This document shows positions 1-6,608 of a stretch of 64,000 nt of DNA, one piece after another; within the stretch, counting starts at the first letter, position 1, and every line of letters starts with the position of its first letter. The stretch comes from Bradyrhizobium sp. NFR13. Lineage in GTDB: Bacteria > Pseudomonadota > Alphaproteobacteria > Rhizobiales > Xanthobacteraceae. The stretch spans positions 1 to 64,000 of the forward strand of contig NZ_FOTP01000004.1 in assembly GCF_900114605.1 (NCBI RefSeq). Direction: 5' to 3'. The translations under genes were made by a program, and so were the position numbers. Below the pieces are notes generated by a model. It did not search any database and had not been told where the DNA came from. It saw only the letters and a program-made list of their open reading frames with translations.

Positions 1-249
1 AGCAAGTGCCCGACGTTCCGCCTGCGGTGTTTTTTCGACTTGCTTGCACTTTGCCTCAGCGAACGATCCGATCACCGAATTAAAGTCCCAAGGCGATGGG
101 AAGGGAGCCTCAAGCACTTGGGCCGGACGCATTTTGATTTGGTCGTCCGTCACACTGTCCAGGGATCTTTCCATCCCAAGGTCGGCCGTCTCCTTGCCAG
201 TGGCAGTGCTGGCGCAGATCCGTCCTGCCCGAAGACAGACGTCACCCAT
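1..249 (-). CDS. Partial hypothetical protein running off the left edge
   Basis: An open frame on the minus strand runs from an ATG at 249 (or, more plausibly, the internal ATG at 174) to base 1 without a stop, so only the N-terminal 58 to 83 residues are visible. The stretch from 174 onward reads like a protein, with acidic and proline-containing segments such as RPAQVLEAPFPSPWDF. The part between 249 and 174 overlaps sequence that looks like common intergenic material. I do not recognise a family. No good ribosome binding site is visible at either ATG. It could be spurious; the missing downstream sequence would decide. Confidence 0.3.
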   Translation of the reverse strand, partial: MGDVCLRAGRICASTATGKETADLGMERSLDSVTDDQIKMRPAQVLEAPFPSPWDFNSVIGSFAEAKCKQVEKTPQAERRALA

Positions 250-704
250 GAACCGCGTAACGCCGCATCTCCGGCGTCCACCGCATCCCACCCCGCGAAC
301 GTGACGATCGCGCTCGCCCCTCTCATCGAGGCCGGACGAAGGGGAATATAATCAAGGTAGGGATGATGTCAACACAAAATAGGAAAAAATGTTGGCCGAC
401 TTCCGGCCGCCTCCAACTCGTCATTCCGGGGCGCGGCCGGCACTTGCCGGACGCGAACCCGGAATCCCAGCATGGGAATCTACAGACAGCGCAAAACACC
501 CCGGGATTCCGGGTTCATGCTCTGCCGGCTTCGCCGGCGACGCACGCCCCGGAATGACGAGAGTGGGTCGGAGCCCCCGAATGACGAGCGGGAGAAGGAA
601 CGCAGTCTTGGGGCACCCCGCCGAAAACTGCGGCTTGCTTCTTTCGCCTCCTGCTGCAATCTGGATGGATCACTGTCAGTCACTCCAATTACGAGATTCC
701 ACGG
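250..704. other. Gene-free stretch before the purine island
   Basis: Apart from the hairpin repeat at 419-560, I see no convincing gene. Short frames here lack family signatures and overlap the repeat. An A/T-richer patch at about 343-392 (containing tataat-like and aaaaaat sequences) could be promoter material, but no partner -35 element can be assigned. No sigma-54 element was found upstream of the DUF3830 gene. Confidence 0.5.
419..560. repeat. Long inverted intergenic repeat, family A (copy 1)
   Basis: Outer arms CGTCATTCCGGGGCG and CGCCCCGGAATGACG are inverted. Internal arms repeat the theme (CCGGAATCCC and GGGATTCCGG; GCCGG...CCGGC around ttcg). The element can fold into one long imperfect hairpin. 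Related copies occur at 6448-6569 and 57601-57754. Elements of this type are scattered through Bradyrhizobium-group genomes. A non-coding role, or a role as a transcription end, is inference. Confidence 0.85.
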
Positions 705-1118
705 ATGAGCCAGCTCAAAGTCCATGTCGGCGACTTCACCTTCGATGCGAAATTCGAGGAGAAGGATGCTCCGAAGACCGTCGCCGCCTTCAAGAAGGCG
801 ATGCCGTTTGTCAGCCAGGCCATCCACGTGCGCTGGAGCGGCGAGGGCGTCTGGATGCCGCTCGGCGATCTCGATTTCGGCGTACCCTATGAGAACCACA
901 CCTCGTTCCCGGCGCCGGGCCACATCATCCTGTATCCGGGCGGCATCAGCGAGACGGAGATCCTGCTGGCCTATAGCGGCGTGCATTTCGCCAGCAAGAT
1001 GGGCCAGCTTGCCGGCAACCATTTCATTACGCTGACATCGAACCTCGAAAACCTCAAGGAAATGGGCAAGACCGTGCTCTGGAAAGGTGCGCAACCCGTT
1101 CGTTTCGAGATGGTGTGA
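705..1118 (+). CDS. DUF3830 family protein
   Basis: A 137-residue cytoplasmic protein without signal peptide or membrane segment. It resembles the DUF3830 family, which has a cyclophilin-like beta-barrel fold and no established reaction. Glycine- and proline-rich turns such as FPAPGHIILYPGG and a central HFASKMGQLAGNHF segment fit that fold. Its stop overlaps the start of the allantoinase gene by four bases, so the two are probably translationally coupled. The coupling and the neighbouring uricase-pathway enzymes suggest a role in purine or ureide metabolism, but this is inference. The family call rests on recognition, not on a search. Confidence 0.75.
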   Translation: MSQLKVHVGDFTFDAKFEEKDAPKTVAAFKKAMPFVSQAIHVRWSGEGVWMPLGDLDFGVPYENHTSFPAPGHIILYPGGISETEILLAYSGVHFASKMGQLAGNHFITLTSNLENLKEMGKTVLWKGAQPVRFEMV

Positions 1119-2053
1119 TGACATCAGGCGATTATCCCCGCGATCTCCGCGGCTACGGCCGCAATCCGCCCGATCCGAAATGGCCGGGCGGCGCGCGCGT
1201 GGCGGTGCAGTTCGTCGTCAATTTCGAAGAGGGCGGCGAGAACAACATCCTGCATGGCGACCGGGCCTCGGAAGCGTTTCTGTCAGATGTGCTGGGCGCA
1301 CAGCCCTGGCCGGGCCAGCGTCATGCCAATATCGAATCCATGTTCGAATATGGCTCGCGCGCCGGCTTCTGGCGGTTGTGGCGGATGTTCACCGAACGCA
1401 ACATGCCGACCACGGTGTTCGGCGTGGCCACGGCGCTGCAGCGCAATCCCGAAATCGTCGCCGCCATGCAGGAGGCGAAATGGGATATCGCCAGCCACAG
1501 TCTGAAGTGGATCGAGCACAAGGACATGTCGGAGCCCGAGGAGCGCTTCGAGATCAATGAGGCGATCCGCGTGCATACCGAGGCGACCGGCGCGCGCCCG
1601 ACCGGCTGGTACACCGGCCGCAGCTCGATCAACACCATTCGCCTGCTGATGGAAGCCGGCGGCTTCAAGTATCTGTGCGATTCCTATGCCGACGATCTGC
1701 CATACTGGATCAAGGGACCCAGCGAACCGCAGCTCATCATTCCCTATACGCTCGATGCCAATGACATGCGTTTCGTCAATCCGCAGGGTTTTGGTGGCGG
1801 CGACGAGTTCTTCACTTACCTGAAGGATTCGTTCGATATGCTGTATGCCGAAGGCGCGACGTCGCCGAAGATGATGACCGTGGGCCTGCATTGCCGCGTC
1901 GTCGGGCGGCCCGGACGTGCGGCCTCGCTGATGCGGTTTCTCGATTACATCGGCAGCTTTGAGCGCGTCTGGGTGCCGTCGCGTCTTGATATCGCCGAGC
2001 ACTGGCACGCCAATCTGAAACATCTCGCCGCCGACGCCCGTGCCATCGGATAG
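1115..2053 (+). CDS. puuE: Allantoinase, polysaccharide-deacetylase type (PuuE)
   Basis: A 312-residue enzyme of the polysaccharide-deacetylase superfamily, in the branch that hydrolyses allantoin to allantoate. The N-terminus (RDLRGYGRNPPDPKWPGGAR) and the following VQFVVNFEEGGE segment are hallmarks of the PuuE branch, as are GWYTGRSS near residue 165 and the late GLHCRVVGRPGRA motif. Unlike the classical amidohydrolase allantoinase it does not carry the HxH dinuclear site. It starts four bases inside the DUF3830 gene and is followed 24 bases later by the gene for the preceding pathway steps. It is therefore part of a 705-2965 operon that converts 5-hydroxyisourate to allantoate. Confidence 0.92.
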   Translation: MMTSGDYPRDLRGYGRNPPDPKWPGGARVAVQFVVNFEEGGENNILHGDRASEAFLSDVLGAQPWPGQRHANIESMFEYGSRAGFWRLWRMFTERNMPTTVFGVATALQRNPEIVAAMQEAKWDIASHSLKWIEHKDMSEPEERFEINEAIRVHTEATGARPTGWYTGRSSINTIRLLMEAGGFKYLCDSYADDLPYWIKGPSEPQLIIPYTLDANDMRFVNPQGFGGGDEFFTYLKDSFDMLYAEGATSPKMMTVGLHCRVVGRPGRAASLMRFLDYIGSFERVWVPSRLDIAEHWHANLKHLAADARAIG

Positions 2054-2077
2054 ACCAGGATTGGGATAGACCCTGTC

Positions 2078-2965
2078 ATGACAGAGAAGACGCTCGACGA
2101 ACTCAACGCCTGCAGCAAAGCGGATTTCGTCGCGGCGTTGGCGAATATCTTCGAATATTCGCCGTGGATCGCGGAGAAGGCTGCGGACAGCCGACCCTTC
2201 ACGGGCGTCAAGCAGTTGTTCGCTGCGATGCGCAAGGTGGTGGAGGAGGCGGCTGCAGGCCAGCGGCTGGCGCTGATCAAGGCGCATCCGGATCTCGCCG
2301 ATAAAACGCAGCGCGGCGATCTCCTGACGGCGGAATCCAATGCCGAGCAGAACAGCGTCGGGCTCGACCGGCTCTCGGAGGCCGAATATGCGGCTTTCGA
2401 TCGCGTCAATAATGCCTATCGCGCGAAGTTCGGCTTCCCCTATATCGTCTGCGTCCGCCGCCACACCAAGGATTCCATCCTCGCGGATTTCGAGAAGCGG
2501 TTGCCGAACGACCCGGCCGCCGAGGTGACCGCATCGGTCGCCGAAATCTGCAAGATCGCGGCGCTGCGTACCGATCTTCTGGTCGACGGGCCGGATCGCC
2601 TGCAGGTCCATGGCCGGCTCTCGACCCATGTGCTGGATACCCATAGCGGTCGGCCTGCAGCGGGGATTTCGGTCGAGCTTGTCGAATTGTCGAAGCTCGG
2701 CGTCAGCCGCGTGATTGCGCGCATGATGACCAATCACGACGGTCGCACCGACGTGCCGCTGATCGGCGGTCGCCCGGTGCCCATCGGACGCTATGAATTG
2801 ACCTTCAAGGTCGGCAGCTATTTTGCCGAACGTACCGTGCCGATGTCCGATCCGCCGTTCCTCGACGAGATCCCGTTGCGGTTTTCGGTCTATGAACCCG
2901 AGGGCCATCTCCACGTGCCGCTGCTGGTGACGCCGTGGAGCTATGGGACGTATCGCGGGAGCTGA
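2078..2965 (+). CDS. Fused OHCU decarboxylase / 5-hydroxyisourate hydrolase
   Basis: A 295-residue two-domain protein. Residues 1-165 form a 2-oxo-4-hydroxy-4-carboxy-5-ureidoimidazoline decarboxylase (UraD) with the conserved HPDL (His70), an EQ pair at 90-91 and the KFGFPYIVCVR segment. Residues 176-295 form a transthyretin-like 5-hydroxyisourate hydrolase (UraH) with LSTHVLDTHSGRPAAG (His184), NHDGR at about 219-223, and the C-terminal tetrapeptide YRGS. The fusion joins the two steps that turn the uricase product into S-allantoin. The order is decarboxylase first, although the hydrolase acts first in the pathway. It sits directly after allantoinase. Separate proteins are common in other bacteria. 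Confidence 0.95.
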   Translation: MTEKTLDELNACSKADFVAALANIFEYSPWIAEKAADSRPFTGVKQLFAAMRKVVEEAAAGQRLALIKAHPDLADKTQRGDLLTAESNAEQNSVGLDRLSEAEYAAFDRVNNAYRAKFGFPYIVCVRRHTKDSILADFEKRLPNDPAAEVTASVAEICKIAALRTDLLVDGPDRLQVHGRLSTHVLDTHSGRPAAGISVELVELSKLGVSRVIARMMTNHDGRTDVPLIGGRPVPIGRYELTFKVGSYFAERTVPMSDPPFLDEIPLRFSVYEPEGHLHVPLLVTPWSYGTYRGS

Positions 2966-3037
2966 GTAACTCGACCCATCCTACATTCGACCCAAACAGG
3001 TCGTCTCATCACAAAACAAAAAATCAGGGAGAACGTC

Positions 3038-3811
3038 ATGCGTGGCATCAATCGCCTGCTGCTGGTCGCGGCATTCACATCCATCACCGCAGCCAGCGCC
3101 TTCGCCTCCGAAGTCCATGTGATGATCTCCGGCGGCTTCACGGCGGCCTATAAGGAACTGGTTCCGCAATTCGAGAAGGCGACGGGTAACACGGTCGTCA
3201 CGGCCTACGGGCCGTCGATGGGCGAGACGCCGCAGGCGATCCCGATGCGGCTGGCACGCGGCGAGCCGGCCGATGTGCTGATCATGGTGGGCTATGCGCT
3301 GGGCGATCTCGTCAGCAAGGGCAAGGTGATCGCCGACAGCCGCGTCGATCTCGCGGATTCGCCGATCGGCGTTGCCGTGAAGGAGGGGGCGCCGAAACCT
3401 GACCTGTCCTCGGCGGATACGCTGAAGGTGGCGCTGCTGAAGACCAGGACCGTGGCCTATTCGGACAGCGCCAGCGGCGTATATGTCAGCAAGGAGATGT
3501 TCGAGAAGCTCGGCATCTCCGACGCCATGAAGGACAAGGCGCGCAAGATCCCCGCGACGCCAGTCGGCGAGATTGTTGCCAGGGGTGAGGCGGAGATCGG
3601 CTTTCAGCAGATCAGCGAATTGAAGCCGGTCAAGGGCATCGAGATCGTCGGCCCGCTGCCGGCGGAGTTGCAGAAGATCACCGTGTTCTCCGCGGGGCTC
3701 GCGAGCAATGCGCCGCAACCCGATGCGGGCAAGGCGCTGATCGCGTTTCTGTCCTCGAAACAGGCCGCGCCTGTGATCGTGGCGAGTGGGCTCGAGCCCA
3801 AGGTGAAATAG
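3038..3811 (+). CDS. ModA-like periplasmic substrate-binding protein
   Basis: A 257-residue secreted protein with an N-terminal signal peptide of about 24 residues ending ASAFAS, followed by a type II periplasmic-binding fold. It resembles molybdate-binding ModA-like proteins (SGGFTAAYKELVPQFEKATG near the mature N-terminus; ARGEPADVLIMV in the middle). A clear ribosome binding site (aggga) precedes the ATG. No permease or ATPase gene is adjacent, so it is an orphan component. Because xanthine dehydrogenase needs a molybdenum cofactor, a link to molybdate supply is tempting, but the ligand is not shown by the sequence and ModA-like proteins also bind other oxyanions or organic acids. Confidence 0.8.
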   Translation: MRGINRLLLVAAFTSITAASAFASEVHVMISGGFTAAYKELVPQFEKATGNTVVTAYGPSMGETPQAIPMRLARGEPADVLIMVGYALGDLVSKGKVIADSRVDLADSPIGVAVKEGAPKPDLSSADTLKVALLKTRTVAYSDSASGVYVSKEMFEKLGISDAMKDKARKIPATPVGEIVARGEAEIGFQQISELKPVKGIEIVGPLPAELQKITVFSAGLASNAPQPDAGKALIAFLSSKQAAPVIVASGLEPKVK

Positions 3812-3848
3812 GATCGTCTGGATTGGCTGCGGGCGACGATCTTTCGTT

Positions 3849-3951
3849 CGTCATGCCCGGGCTTGACCCGGGCATCCACGCCTTGGCCGGAGGAAAGACC
3901 TGGCTGCGAGAAAGTAAGACGTGGATGGCCGGGACAAGCCCGGCCATGACG
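3849..3951. repeat. Inverted intergenic repeat, family B (copy 1)
   Basis: Ends CGTCATGCCCGG and CCGGCCATGACG are inverted, and the element also holds an inner hairpin (GCCCGGGCTTGACCCGGGC). It lies between the converging 3' ends of the ModA-like gene and the NCS2 permease gene. A second copy is at 11554-11639. It may act as a two-way transcription stop or mRNA end; this is inference. Confidence 0.85.
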
Positions 3952-3982
3952 TGGAGAGGGTGCAGTTCTCGCTACGCTGTTC

Positions 3983-5377
3983 TCAATGCGTCGCCGCAGC
4001 GGCTACGCCTGCAGCTTCTGCTTTCGCCGTCTCCGCACTGCTGACGCCGTTGAAGAACGCGTTCAGGATCACAGCGACCAGCGCACATAGAAGAATGCCC
4101 GACTCCAGCAGCGGGTGCAGGTCATGCGGCAGGTTCTTGAAGAAGTTCGGCGACACCAGCGGGATCATGCCGAAGCCGACGGAGATGGCGACCACGAACA
4201 GGTTGCGCTGGTTGGTCTTGAAATCGACCGCGGTGAGGATGCGCGCGCCGGTCGCGGCGACCATGCCGAACATCACTAGGCCGGCGCCGCCGAGCACCAC
4301 CTGCGGCACTGACTCCACCAGCGCAGCCATCTTCGGCAGCAGGCCGAGCACCAGCATGATGCCGCCGCCGGCGATGGTCACCCAGCGCGAGCGCACGCCG
4401 GTGACACCGACGAGACCGACATTCTGCGAGAACGACGTATAGGGGAAGGTGTTGAAGATGCCGCCAAGGAAGGTGCCGACACCATCGGCGCGCAGGCCTT
4501 TGGTCAGCGCGTCCCTGTCGACTTTCCGGTCGGTCATTTCGCCGAGCGCCAGGAACATGCCGAGCGACTCGATCATCACCACGATCATCACGATGCACAT
4601 GGTGACGATCGGGACGAGATGGAATTGCGGCATGCCGAAATGGAACGGCAGCACGATATCGACCCAGCCGGCGGTGCCGACCTTGTCGAAATGCATCACG
4701 CCGAGCAGGCTGGCGAGGACGGCCCCGGCGATGATGCCGAGCAGCACCGAGACATTGGCCAGGAAGCCGGTGCCCCATTTGATCAGGGCGAGGATCACGA
4801 CCAGCACGAAGAGCGCGATGCCGAGCCCCTGCAACTGGCCGTAAGCCGGATTGGGGAACGTGTGCGGAACGCCATCGATGATCTTTGTGAACATGGGTAG
4901 TCCGCCACCAGCCCAGTTGATACCAACGCGCATCAGGGAGATGCCGATCACCATGATGATGGTGCCGGTGACCACAGGCGGAAACAGCGGCAGCAGCCGG
5001 CTGATGAAAGGCGCGACAATGATGCCGAAGATTCCGGCAGCGATGACCGAGCCATAGATGCCGAGCAAGCCTATCTCGGGGGCTGCCGCCATCGACAGCA
5101 TCGGGCCCACCGAGGCGAAGGTGACGCCCATCATGACCGGCAAGCGGATGCCGACGCCGGGAAAGCCGATACACTGGACCAAAGTCGCAAGGCCGCAGGC
5201 GAACAGGTCTGCGGAGATCAGGAAGGCGACGTCCTGCGGTGGCAGCTTCAGGGCGCGGCCGATAATGAGCGGCACGGCCACCGCGCCGGCATACATCACC
5301 AGCACATGCTGCAGGCCCAGCGCGAGCAGGCGCGGCGTCGGTAGCATCTCGTCGACGGGATGGACGCTCACTGTCAT
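3983..5377 (-). CDS. NCS2 family purine (xanthine/urate) permease
   Basis: A 464-residue inner-membrane transporter of the nucleobase:cation symporter-2 family, with about 14 hydrophobic segments. Family landmarks include the N-terminal LALGLQHVLVMYAGAVAVP, a QNVGLVGVTGVRSR signature near residue 320, and GSVIAAGIFG. NCS2 members take up xanthine, urate or uracil with a proton or cation. Location opposite urate oxidase in a uricase-pathway cluster favours urate or xanthine. It is divergent from urate oxidase across about 200 bp, where a near-consensus sigma-54 element faces this gene. The exact substrate cannot be read from sequence alone. Confidence 0.93.
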   Translation of the reverse strand: MTVSVHPVDEMLPTPRLLALGLQHVLVMYAGAVAVPLIIGRALKLPPQDVAFLISADLFACGLATLVQCIGFPGVGIRLPVMMGVTFASVGPMLSMAAAPEIGLLGIYGSVIAAGIFGIIVAPFISRLLPLFPPVVTGTIIMVIGISLMRVGINWAGGGLPMFTKIIDGVPHTFPNPAYGQLQGLGIALFVLVVILALIKWGTGFLANVSVLLGIIAGAVLASLLGVMHFDKVGTAGWVDIVLPFHFGMPQFHLVPIVTMCIVMIVVMIESLGMFLALGEMTDRKVDRDALTKGLRADGVGTFLGGIFNTFPYTSFSQNVGLVGVTGVRSRWVTIAGGGIMLVLGLLPKMAALVESVPQVVLGGAGLVMFGMVAATGARILTAVDFKTNQRNLFVVAISVGFGMIPLVSPNFFKNLPHDLHPLLESGILLCALVAVILNAFFNGVSSAETAKAEAAGVAAAATH

Positions 5378-5429
5378 TGATCTAGCCCTTGCTTAGGTGA
5401 TGAAATATCGTGGCATTATGATCGTCAGA

Positions 5430-5445
5430 TACAAACCTCGTGCCA
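5430..5445 (-). promoter_or_regulatory. Near-consensus sigma-54 promoter for the NCS2 permease
   Basis: Read on the minus strand the sequence is TGGCACG-AGGT-TTGTA: a perfect -24 element, correct spacing, and a -12 element with T in place of the usual C. The expected start lies about 40 bases upstream of the permease ATG at 5377. The single mismatch falls in the critical GC pair, so activity is less certain than for its divergent partner. Confidence 0.5.
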
Positions 5446-5488
5446 GACGCCGCTAAAAACCATTTCGCCCCGGTGGTGTGGCGACCGG

Positions 5489-5504
5489 TGGCACGAAGGT
5501 TGCT
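5489..5504 (+). promoter_or_regulatory. Sigma-54 promoter for urate oxidase
   Basis: TGGCACG-AAGG-TTGCT matches the sigma-54 (RpoN) consensus TGGCACG-N4-TTGCW at every position. Transcription would begin near 5515, about 64 bases upstream of the favoured GTG start. It implies control by an enhancer-binding protein such as NtrC. No obvious NtrC site was found nearby by eye. Confidence 0.75.
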
Positions 5505-5578
5505 CGAAGCGAGCATTGCTCAATATATTGCCCGGCGACCGGGGTTCCCTGGTCGCCAACACGGACTGGAGGTCGCGC

Positions 5579-6418
5579 GTGCCGCTGATCAAGAACAGAT
5601 ATGGAAAAGGCCGTGTCCGCATCATGCGGATCCATCGCGACGGCGACAAGCAGGATGTCAGCCAGCTCAGCATCAAGGCGATGCTGGAAGGCGATTTCGG
5701 CCGGGCCTATACCGACGCCGACAACTCCACCTCGACATCCACGGACACGATCAAGAACATCGTCAATGTGGTGGCGCGGGAGAATACCGCGCTGTCGACC
5801 GAGGAGTTCTGCCAAGTATTGGCGAAACGCTATCTCGACCTGTATCCGCAGGCGAGTTCTGTCAGCATCACTGCGCATGAAACCAAATGGGCGCGCCTCG
5901 CCGTCGATGGTGAGTTGCATCCGCATGCGTTCCTGCTCGACAGCAACGGCAAGCCCACTGTCGAGATTGTCGCGACGCGCGATGGCATGGCCATGAGCTC
6001 GGGCCTCGACAACTTCACCTTCATGAAGTCAACCCAGTCGGGCTGGGAGAACTACTACACCGACAAGTATTCCACGATCCAGCCGACCAATGACCGCATC
6101 TGCGCAACATCGATGGTGGCGTCATGGACATGGTCCGGCAAGCCGGCGAGCTATCCCGCGACCAACAAGAAAATCCTCGACACGCTGCTGAAGGAATTCG
6201 CGACGACCTATAGTCCGAGCGTGCAGAACAGCCTGTATCGTATGGGTGAGAAGGTGCTGGCCGCGGTGCCGGAGATTTCCGAGATCAGCATGGCCTGTCC
6301 GAACATCCACTACATCTTGATGAATCTCTCGGCCTTTGGTGTCGACAACAACAACGACGTGTTCCTGCCGACCGACGAGCCGCATGGGCAGATCGAATGC
6401 ACGGTGGGAAGAGGGTAG
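5579..6418 (+). CDS. Urate oxidase (cofactor-free uricase)
   Basis: A cofactor-independent urate oxidase that converts urate and oxygen to 5-hydroxyisourate, in tunnel-fold (T-fold) tetramers. The start chosen is GTG 5579, which has GGAGGT five bases upstream and gives 279 residues beginning MPLIKNRYGKGRV. The longer frame from TTG 5516 would start at about the predicted transcription start and is disfavoured. Visible family motifs are NRYGKGRVR, STDTIKN (with the active-site Thr), NFTFMKSTQSGW, and the C-terminal NIHYIL...FGVDNNNDVF...PHGQIE. It feeds the fused UraD/UraH protein encoded at 2078-2965. It is divergent from the NCS2 permease and convergent with the xdh genes. Confidence 0.95.
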   Translation: MPLIKNRYGKGRVRIMRIHRDGDKQDVSQLSIKAMLEGDFGRAYTDADNSTSTSTDTIKNIVNVVARENTALSTEEFCQVLAKRYLDLYPQASSVSITAHETKWARLAVDGELHPHAFLLDSNGKPTVEIVATRDGMAMSSGLDNFTFMKSTQSGWENYYTDKYSTIQPTNDRICATSMVASWTWSGKPASYPATNKKILDTLLKEFATTYSPSVQNSLYRMGEKVLAAVPEISEISMACPNIHYILMNLSAFGVDNNNDVFLPTDEPHGQIECTVGRG

Positions 6419-6447
6419 CTTGCGTTCGCGTATCTGCCTCTTGGTCA

Positions 6448-6569
6448 TCATTCCGGGGCGCGGGCGCATCTACGCGCACGCGAACCCGGAATCTTAGGGT
6501 GGCTGAACACTACGGGATTCCGGGTTCGCACTTTCGCGGCTTCGCCGCTTCAGCACGCCCCGGAATGAC
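6448..6569. repeat. Long inverted intergenic repeat, family A (copy 2)
   Basis: TCATTCCGGGGCG at the left and CGCCCCGGAATGA at the right are inverted, with GAACCCGGAATC and GATTCCGGGTTC as inner arms. It fills the junction between the converging urate oxidase and xanthine dehydrogenase genes. It shares its layout with 419-560 and 57601-57754. Confidence 0.85.
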
Positions 6570-6608
6570 AGCGTTGATTCGACGTCTGCACTAGGCGAGG
6601 CTCACCCC

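Noticed and set aside
1283-2914. 543-codon open frame on the minus strand across allantoinase and UraD/UraH
   Set aside because: Arg/His-rich shadow of two clearly recognised plus-strand genes; no family signature.
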